A stretch of DNA of 34,171 nucleotides from Oehlia diaphana (taxonomy: Eukaryota > Glomeromycota > Glomeromycetes > Glomerales > Glomeraceae), in assembly GCA_003833135.1 (NCBI GenBank), contig QZLH01000285.1, forward strand, positions 8,896 through 43,066, given 5' to 3'. A program made the translations under genes and the position numbers. The notes below the pieces were generated by a model that was not told where the DNA came from, searched no databases, and saw only the letters and a list, made by a program, of their open reading frames with translations. Shown here piece after piece: positions 26,774-34,171 of the stretch. The number at the start of each line of letters is the position of its first letter. The first letter of the stretch is position 1.

Positions 26774-27862
26774 GTAAAAAAATTTCTTTAAATTTTAGAT
26801 ATTGCAACTTAATTATTTCAGTTATTTATTATTAATAATAATTTTTATATTTAATAGGTTAAAGCATATTCAATTAAGAAATATGATGGTTATGCTGGTA
26901 ATAATGTTCTTAAAATTTATGGAATATCACAAAATCCGAATACAAAAGATTATATAATGGTTCTTGATTATGCAAAAGGTGGAAATTTTGATCATTGGAC
27001 ATATAAAAATTATAGAAATTTTAATTGGTCATATAAATTAACAACATTATGGAATATTATTAAGGGTCTTGAAGAAATTCATCAAAAACAGATGGTTCAT
27101 CGCGATTTTCATACAGGAAATATATTATTAAATGCTATTTATGTCAATAATTTTAATGATAATAGTATATATGTTTCAGATATGGGATTATGTGGAAAAG
27201 CTGATGATGTTAATCAAAATAATATTTATGGAGTTATGCCTTATGTAGCTCCTGAAGTGTTAAAAGGAAATCCTTACACTCAAGCAGCAGATATTTATAG
27301 CTTTGGTATGATTATGTATTTTGTAGGAACTGGAAAACAGCCTTTTTCTGATTGTGCTCATGATAAGATTTTAGCATTAAATATATGCAATGGAATTAGG
27401 CCTGAAATAAATGAGCCAGAAGCACCAAAATGTTTTATTGATTTAATGAAAAAATGTTGGGATACAAATCCAGACAATAGACCAAAAATAACCGAAATTC
27501 TTGAATTAATTGATCTATATTTCTGTTCATATAAGTATGATAAATTTACTTTTAAAAAATTTATGAAAATTAAAAAAGAACAACAACATTATGAAATTGA
27601 AAAACAATGCAAAGAAGCAGAAGAATATAGAAAATTACATCTAACTCCATCTGACGAAAGTAAGCGATTAACTACACATCCACAAGCTTTTTATACATCA
27701 CGATTACTTAATCCATTTACTAAAGACCTTCCAAAAGATGATAATATTGGAAATAATTCAGTAGAAGTATTTGATTTTACAAAGTAAGTACTGTTTGATT
27801 TTGTTAACAATTCTATAATTGTATTAATTGTTATATTTTTTTTATGTTGTAGTGATGAATGA
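23322..27862 (+). CDS. Protein kinase with seven tandem N-lobe modules
   Basis: Nine exons: 23322-23705, 23788-24234, 24312-24746, 24816-25250, 25320-25766, 25852-26298, 26372-26773, 26858-27783, 27853-27862, all GT-AG; 1310 residues. Exons 2-7 each start with the strand after helix C (VYGISQNPDTKDYILV), most pass through a CxxC...CxxC knuckle and a (N)EKIDNLIQ linker, then a new N-lobe (FEWIPYNQFDNIKE ... VYSA.WK.G ... V.LKYIY). Exon 1 starts directly with the knuckle. The first five glycine loops are lost (for example EMDKDDSVKVYSA); the sixth is partial (IGEGDLAAEVYSA); the seventh is intact (IGQGGFAKVYSA, with K984 in VALK). Exon 8 supplies one complete C-lobe: HRDFHTGN (D1082), SDMG (D1107), VAPE, RPKITE. 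The last kinase is therefore probably catalytic; the six upstream lobes are likely pseudo-lobes. The end NPFTKDLPKDD...DFTNDE is typical of this Rhizophagus TKL family. Its signalling role is unknown. Confidence 0.9.
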
Positions 27863-30451
27863 ATGGTATTTATAAAGATATAGTAAAAATCAAGTTGAAA
27901 TTAGCCACTAGTTGTCAACTTTTTTGTTCTATAATGATTTCAATTTAACTAGATATATTACGGAATTTTACATTTTATTTATATTTATTTTCATTTTTAT
28001 TTATTTTTTGCTTAACACTGATTATAGAGTATATGTAACTTTGTTTTTACATAAATAAAGTCAGTTTGTAATTGAGTAAGATAATTTCGAAATTTTTAAT
28101 TGATTGGAAATTTTACAAGTGAAAATTTTGAATCCTGAGGTGAAGTAAAAATTATATATAATGTATTATTGAACCGAATGTTCGAATTCAAATATTTGTC
28201 TAGCGACTGTAGTTGTAGTCCTTTTCATTAAAAACATTTAAGATGAACCGATTTAATTGAATTTAAAATAACGCGTGAAGTAAATAATTTAATTGAGTTA
28301 AACTTTTGCAAGTTATTATTACTTGATTATAAATTGTTTCCCAAATATATACTGAATTAAATATTTTTTTCTTAATATAATTATTAATCTGTAATTTTGT
28401 ATGATTTCAACTTCATTGGAATAAATTCTTTTTTTTTTAACTAAAAATATACATTTATATTTATTAATACATATTATTTTAAAACTGCCGTAAAGTTTTA
28501 AAATAATGATAATTTTACATGGAGTATAGGTTCTCACCCTGTTTTTTCTCTTATTCATGCTCGATTATATTCAGGCTTGTTTTTTCGGAAAAAAAACAAG
28601 TAAATATACAGAGCTCTGGAGTAGTTTTTTGATTTCGAAATAGCAGAACATATTTTTTAAAAGCAATATGATTGAAAAATGTCGTATTTTAATTTGTACT
28701 AATATGTATTTGGATTGCGGTAAAGAATTTTACAGGAAAGCGGCACTTAAAGTTTATTTACAGGCTTTTATTACAGTATTTCTACCACTTTTCTATTATA
28801 GGATGTAAAATTTCTTGACTCATTAAATTGATAAACCGTTCAATCAATTTACAGTAATACAAATCCATTTTTTAAAATAAGTTATTAATAGAATTACAGA
28901 AGTCAAAATTTTACCTAATCTAACCAGACGCACTCAACCTATCCTAACCCTAATCAGAAATATAAAATAACAAAAATTAATGATATCAAGAAGAATAGTT
29001 AGAAGCAAAAAAAATCTTGAATTGAAATAAATAAATTATAAAAAGTTTATCGAAAAAGAAGCACAATGATATAATGATTAAATTTTAAGATTTTATTTAA
29101 TCAGATATATTTCATTTTGTTAATTTTAACGAACGAATAAAATATGGATTTAATAAATAATTTATGAGTCTAAGTTTATCTTGAGTTTCGATAAAAAAAT
29201 TGTTGTCTGTCAGTCAAAAGTAAATGAACGGATTTCACCAATTTCAAATTTAATCTTCATTATTTAATAAAGGATTTCAAGTAGGTTTTATATTCTCTTT
29301 GTTTAATTATCTATTGGTTTAATTTTATTTCGAAAAAGAAAGAAAAGTTTATAAACTTAATTTTGTTCGTACCCGATTACATACAGTAAATCGCGAAGAA
29401 TCTGTATCGTTCAAGTAGTTTCGTAGAATTATCCATTATTTATTTATTTTTTTTTTTTAAAAAAAAAGGGATATCGTTTCAAAGAATTTCGAAGGACCAT
29501 TGAAATGGTTATATGGTGTATCTTAAGCTTTTTAAAATTAAGCTCATCTTTATTCGAAAAATCAGACGATTTATATCATGAATGAAAGTTGTTTAATCAT
29601 TACATTTCTAGAATTTTAGATGATTGGATCCTTAGTGTTTTTTTGAGTCATATTATACAAATCTTTAGCAATACCATTTTTCGTAATAATATTTGACATC
29701 TATCATTTTACCTATTTTTAATCCCGTGATAATTACACGTAACTAATGCCTTGATGGGTCAAAATGATTTTAACGAATTTCTTAGACTTTATCCACTGGT
29801 GTATAAATTATCCAAGTATTTACTTTTTATTTAGGTCGTGAATGTATAATTACAAATTAATACATTTTTTTAAGTAGAAACAATGTATTATATTCTTCCT
29901 CTTTTATCAAAATATTTTTATATTAGATACTTTACTGTACTAATTCTGTCAGCAGGAATTTTAACGTTCGTATTAAACCATTTCTAAGTAAAAAGAAAAA
30001 AAAAAAAATTTTTAAGATAATAACAGTGATTTTTATTCAAAATACAATTTAATTTATTATAAAGTCATTTTTATAACTTATCGTGATATTTAATTATTAG
30101 AATATTTATTTATGACGGAATTATGATTTTGGTAAGTTACCGTCAATTCATAAATATGATCTTTAGATATTTATTTATCTTGGAAAGTTTTTCATGTTTG
30201 AATCAATTTTTGACTTTAAATTTGGTTTTTTTCACTCAATTATTCTCTAGGTATTAAACTATCCTGGTTTTATTTATTTATCACGAGTTTGAATATATAC
30301 AAAGTGAAAAATACAGCAGACGATCATATTAACTTAATAAAAAATTTCATCTAAAGATTAAAAATATAAAAATTTCCTTTCTATCCTTTCCTCTAAGAAT
30401 TCACTTTTTTTTAAAAGTTTCTAAAAGTTTAAAAGATGAAAATATCTGATA
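27863..30451. other. Gene-free AT-rich region
   Basis: About 2.6 kb between the array kinase and the wax-synthase gene, which would hold both 3' UTRs. A short hairpin (10-bp stem, 28576-28600) is present. The 79-codon minus frame at 28319-28558 has no recognisable features. No RNA gene, MITE ends or decayed gene could be supported. Confidence 0.5.
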
Positions 30452-31684
30452 TTATAGTTTAAAAAATTTCGAAAAATTGAAATTAAGAGAAGGATCTCTT
30501 GTGTAGCTTGAAAATACAGAAGAGGCAACCCAACGAGGATGTCGTACAAATGGTTCAACAAATCCAGGTAAAGTGAATAAAATGATCATCATCATCATAC
30601 TCCACCTTAAAAAAATTCTTTTAAAAGATCTTTCTTCATTTTCTTTTATTGATCCAAAGATACTTTCCCAAATAACAAGAATAATTCCATGTGAAGTAAA
30701 GAAGAAAAAATTATCAAATGAAAATTTATTAAAAAGAACGAATATGAGATATTCGTGTAATATGGCACTCATAGTAAATGCTGCTAAAACTCCGATCGCA
30801 TCCCTAAAATTTTTTGATCTATTAATGAAAAGGTTTCGAGCTGGTAAATAAGCTAATTCTTTAAAACTTTCGTTTAAGAATAATTGCCATCTGAATGACC
30901 AAAGATCTCGCGGAGATGTTGATAAGTAAGGATATCTAAACATATGATTTGTATCATACATCATGGATATACACCATTCCTTAATATGTTTCATATGCTG
31001 TTTTTCGAAAAACAAGATACTTTTTTCATCTTTTAAAGTGATAAGATATCTTAAAAATATTCCATTTATAATAAGGAATAGATCGTATCCTAAAGATAAC
31101 ATGATTGTGACAAAAAATGTAGTTACAGCATAATAAAATAATAAAAAAGTTGTTAAAGCTGGAATTCCTTTTGTAATCCAGTTGAAAATTCGAACCGGGT
31201 AAATCCCTTCAGGTATTTCAGGAATATTATTTGTTAACCATCTGTATAATATTTCAAATAAAATCCACTTAAAAAGTAATATAATGATACGCTGAATTAT
31301 GTAAATATTTATGTCTTTAATTGATATTTCTTGACTCTTATTCGTTTTTTCCGAAAATTTTCTCCAATAAAACATAGTCAAATAAAATGGAACTATTTGT
31401 TTCTCCTTCTCTGCGTATAAACATTTTTTTAACCAAATCATCATTTTAAAGCTCCAACCAAATGCCAATAATGTTAACGGAACTATTTCATATTCCTCAT
31501 ATTTTACTCGATATATGATCGGAAGTGATAACAAACATACTATTATATTGATTAAGATAAAGTATCTAAATAGTGATTTCGGAGGTTCTAATGAAAATGC
31601 AACAAAAGTGGAAAAGAGAGTATAAAAAATTATTTGTAATATATGAAAAGGTAATTTTGGTGGGAATTCCTGGAAGGAAATCAT
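30452..31684 (-). CDS. Wax synthase-like MBOAT acyltransferase
   Basis: One uninterrupted frame of 410 residues, starting at the first ATG. The protein is very hydrophobic, with about eight candidate membrane helices (for example near 12-30, 40-58, 128-147, 175-196, 198-216, 295-317, 322-342, 350-370). The family signature SPRDLWSFRWQ lies at 257-267 and the conserved membrane His is H310 in SAILHEYL. This is the wax synthase/membrane-bound O-acyltransferase layout: transfer of an acyl group from acyl-CoA to a fatty alcohol or sterol-like hydroxyl at the ER. The real acceptor cannot be read from sequence. Length is close to other wax synthase-like proteins. Unlike its neighbours it has no intron. 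The final Phe/Lys-rich tail is not conserved in appearance. Confidence 0.85.
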   Translation of the reverse strand: MISFQEFPPKLPFHILQIIFYTLFSTFVAFSLEPPKSLFRYFILINIIVCLLSLPIIYRVKYEEYEIVPLTLLAFGWSFKMMIWLKKCLYAEKEKQIVPFYLTMFYWRKFSEKTNKSQEISIKDINIYIIQRIIILLFKWILFEILYRWLTNNIPEIPEGIYPVRIFNWITKGIPALTTFLLFYYAVTTFFVTIMLSLGYDLFLIINGIFLRYLITLKDEKSILFFEKQHMKHIKEWCISMMYDTNHMFRYPYLSTSPRDLWSFRWQLFLNESFKELAYLPARNLFINRSKNFRDAIGVLAAFTMSAILHEYLIFVLFNKFSFDNFFFFTSHGIILVIWESIFGSIKENEERSFKRIFLRWSMMMMIILFTLPGFVEPFVRHPRWVASSVFSSYTRDPSLNFNFSKFFKL

Positions 31685-33614
31685 TTCAGATTGTTATTTT
31701 TTTTGGTTTCTTTATAAAAAAATTTATAATATTAAAAAAAAATGATGTAATCGTTAAAAAATTATATAAGAAACGCTTTTTGTGAAAGTGGGAGGGAAAA
31801 AGTTAAATGTGCCGCAAAATTTTCTATTTTAAGAATACTATGCATGATTAAACATAATTGGCGTATTTGTTGTATAAATTTATATATAAATTTCCTATTT
31901 AAAAGATAAGCGGAATGTCGTAATATTTGGAATCACTTGACTATTCATTACAGGACGAATAGTTGATTATTATATTAATCGGGCCGACATTTTGTACGAA
32001 CTTCATCATGCAAGTCCATGCAGTCATGCAGATCTTTTTTTTGTATGATATACCTAATTCAACAACTGTCAGTTTATTTTAAATTCGAATTATTTTTATG
32101 GATGTTAAAATTTTTGAAAAATTTTTAGTTAAATTAAATTTTTTAAAAAAAAGTAAAATTATTAATAATTTATGGTATTTTATAGTATTAATAGTTTTTT
32201 CTAAAATATATAATAAATTAATATTTTATTGCAATATTGTTGCAACCGCAAATTTATTGTATACTGAGTTACTCATAATATCAAATATTTGATTTCTTTT
32301 TAACTTGTTAAAACTTCAATGACTTTTAAAATTTGAATTCATTGTTAGATTTGTTAATTAAATGTTTTGAACTAATAAAATATAATATTTCATTAAAATT
32401 TTCGTTTATATCAGATACTCAAAAAATCGAGTTATTAAATAAAGATAATAAATAATTTTATTTTATTATTTCCCTTTCGAAAAATCAAGAATTCTTTATT
32501 AAAGCAAAGAAAAAATTAGCAATAGCCCGTTTCTTCGTACCAGGATTAAAGCACATAGTAGGTAATTCATAATTGCACACACAAATAAATATTCTGGAAT
32601 AAACTGTAGTATGAACAAAAATATTAAACTCTTTATATTTATTAAATTTACCCCTTTTCTTTAATCATCCGATTTGGTTACATTGATATTAAATGAATGA
32701 ATCATTAGTAAAAATGATCCAACGTTCATTATACGAACCTAATGATCGACATAATCGTGTAGCCAACAAAAATGATCGATGTTCATTACACTAATTTACC
32801 GGTCAAAATTATTTTGGTTATAATTCTATATGATGGAAATCTATATAATTCAAAATTAATTTATAAAGTGTATTCTAGGTATAACTTAATTACATGGATA
32901 AATTTTTTTAATTAGTTTTAATTAAAGACGTGATGTGAACTAGTTTGATCCTCAGCAATTTTAGCCAGTCCATCATTCTTAATTATAATAGAATATTAAT
33001 ATACACCAAATAAAAATAGAAATTGAGAATGAAAAAGAAACCACTTAAATAAGAAAAAAAAGAAAAGAAAGAAATCTAAGCTTAACATAACATTTCAAAG
33101 TCTAAGAAAAATATTCGTCCGCTCTCAATTTACAATTCTGGGAATCCAATTCAAAATCCGAGCGTTCCTAAAGATACAGAGAGAAAAGGAGCCTCAGTTA
33201 CATTCCTACAAAAAAAAAAAAAAAATTACAAGAAGATTCCAAGCTAGGAGGAAAAATAAATTAAAAAAAAATATATAAATTACTTTATTTAATTAACATA
33301 TACAAGCTTTTAAAATTATAAGGTGAAATATAATTAAAATGATTGTTAAATATGAGAAAAGGTAAAAAGTAAAAAAAAATTTAAAAACTACTTTAAAACA
33401 GCTTTAAGTCATAAAAAAAATAAAAAATCACTAAAATAGTTTAAAAAAAAGTTATCAACGATCAGATGGCAAAGACTTTGATATCAAAGCCGATCGGAGG
33501 ATATCAATCTAACCAAAAATGAATACAACCCATATTATCCTACAGCCAAATAGGATTATATTTTTTCATACACTAAATAACATGTAAAAACGTCACGTTA
33601 AACCTAAGCATGAT
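31685..33614. other. Gene-free AT-rich region
   Basis: This contains the 5' side of the wax-synthase-like gene at its left end. Around 32711-32800 a phrase (aaaatgatc..gttcatta) occurs twice in direct orientation about 60 bp apart. Polypurine A/G tracts occupy 33020-33250. The plus frame at 32098-32292 is AT-driven and unsupported. Nothing else recognised. Confidence 0.5.
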
Positions 33615-33647
33615 CATCGGCGGCTGCACTGCAAAGCAGCGGTGATG
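33615..33647. repeat. GC-rich hairpin
   Basis: catc-ggcg-gctgc, an 8-base loop (actgcaaa), then gcagc-ggt-gatg. Two paired segments (5 bp and 4 bp) flank an internal bulge. It is strikingly GC-rich in this neighbourhood and lies at the start of the second dispersed-repeat copy. Confidence 0.5.
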
Positions 33648-34171
33648 TTCTAACCTCCTATCAAATAACTTATTTAAATTACTTATATCGCAGGAAATAA
33701 AGAATATTATAAACCAATTCTAAGTTTTCATAATGTAGATATATATATTTCATAAAAGATATCAATATTTAACTTACTTTTGATTTACCGTATCAATAAT
33801 TTTCATCACATAGTATAACATAACTACAATATTAGCTACAATATTTTAAATCTGATTAAATTTTTTCGAGATGAATATTTATTATTTTGAAAATACAAAT
33901 TCTTCCGTTGTGTGTAAGGGTATCGACGAGGCTTAAACTAAAATTTAAGCTACTTTCTAAATTATAGCGAAATTGGCGCATGTAGTTAAGTTACAAATAA
34001 AGAAAAAATTTTTTAAACTATCGGAGTGTAGTGCCATAATTTTAGGATTAAAATTTTTACTTCGGAAATTAGTAAATCAGATCATCTATATTTTGTGTAA
34101 CATTAATAGTTCGAAGTAATTTGGATCGGAAATGAAGATCATCCTAATAGTATAATGATGTAATAAGTTAT
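33640..34171 (+). repeat. Dispersed repeat, copy 2 (runs toward the window edge)
   Basis: This aligns with 21125-21760 in the same orientation. Anchors are the 22-bp identical block (33694-33715), ttagctacaatatt near 33831 and aatacaaattcttcc near 33893. Similarity can be followed to about 34050, and the copy may continue past the end of the window. No open frame. Confidence 0.6.

Noticed and set aside
28180..28189. gttcgaattc, similar to a tRNA T-loop
   Set aside because: No acceptor stem, D-arm or anticodon arm can be folded around it.
28943..28953. Telomere-like cctaaccctaa
   Set aside because: Only one and a half units of the CCCTAA motif; no array, so not a telomere or interstitial telomeric tract.
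30573..30851. Plus-strand open frame opposite the wax-synthase gene
   Set aside because: Antisense shadow of the MBOAT coding sequence; its residues follow from the conserved gene on the other strand.
32098..32292. Plus-strand open frame of 64 codons
   Set aside because: Lys/Leu/Ile/Asn-rich translation typical of AT-rich noncoding DNA; no motif or splice context.

Overview
This looks like nuclear DNA of an arbuscular mycorrhizal fungus of the Rhizophagus irregularis type. The evidence is the very AT-rich composition (roughly three quarters AT by eye), genes cut by many short GT-AG introns, and a kinase of the expanded tyrosine-kinase-like family of these fungi, with phrases such as FEWIPY, VHRDFHTGN and NPFTKDLP. 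No bacterial, organellar or viral gene is visible. The species name is inferred from these family signatures, not from a search.

Layout from left to right. A short inverted-repeat (MITE-like) element fills 1-357. A minus-strand kinase with a long C-terminal coiled coil (692-2950) carries one apparent frameshift. After 2 kb without genes comes a decayed LINE-type RNase H remnant (about 5107-6479, minus). Two conserved genes then stand back to back: a type II membrane dipeptidyl aminopeptidase (7441-11159, minus, 15 exons) and a CLC chloride channel/exchanger with two CBS domains (11968-15959, plus, 19 exons). A long-chain acyl-CoA-synthetase-like gene follows (16420-19179, plus, 14 exons); it lacks its C-terminal domain and key catalytic residues. 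From 19.2 to 23.15 kb there is repeat-rich DNA: palindrome-led tandem repeats, a large foldback element and a nested MITE. From 23322 to 27862 (plus) lies the most unusual gene, a kinase built from seven successive kinase N-lobe modules followed by one C-lobe. A 2.6 kb gene-free stretch leads to a single-exon wax-synthase/MBOAT acyltransferase (30452-31684, minus). The rest is gene-free, with a second copy of a dispersed repeat at the right edge.

The exon models were built by hand. For the five spliced genes other than the frameshifted kinase, every junction keeps phase and uses GT-AG, and the totals divide by three: peptidase 861 aa, CLC 853 aa, synthetase-like 555 aa, N-lobe array kinase 1310 aa, plus the intronless 410 aa acyltransferase. 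Several models depend on very small exons, including one of 6 nt that restores a catalytic motif.

The genes do not form a pathway. Two touch lipid metabolism (acyl-CoA-synthetase-like, wax-synthase-like), two act in the endomembrane/vacuolar system (peptidase, CLC), and two are lineage-expanded kinases. The strongest candidate for something undescribed is the N-lobe array kinase, whose phase-0 cassette exons could feed alternative N-lobes into a common catalytic C-lobe.
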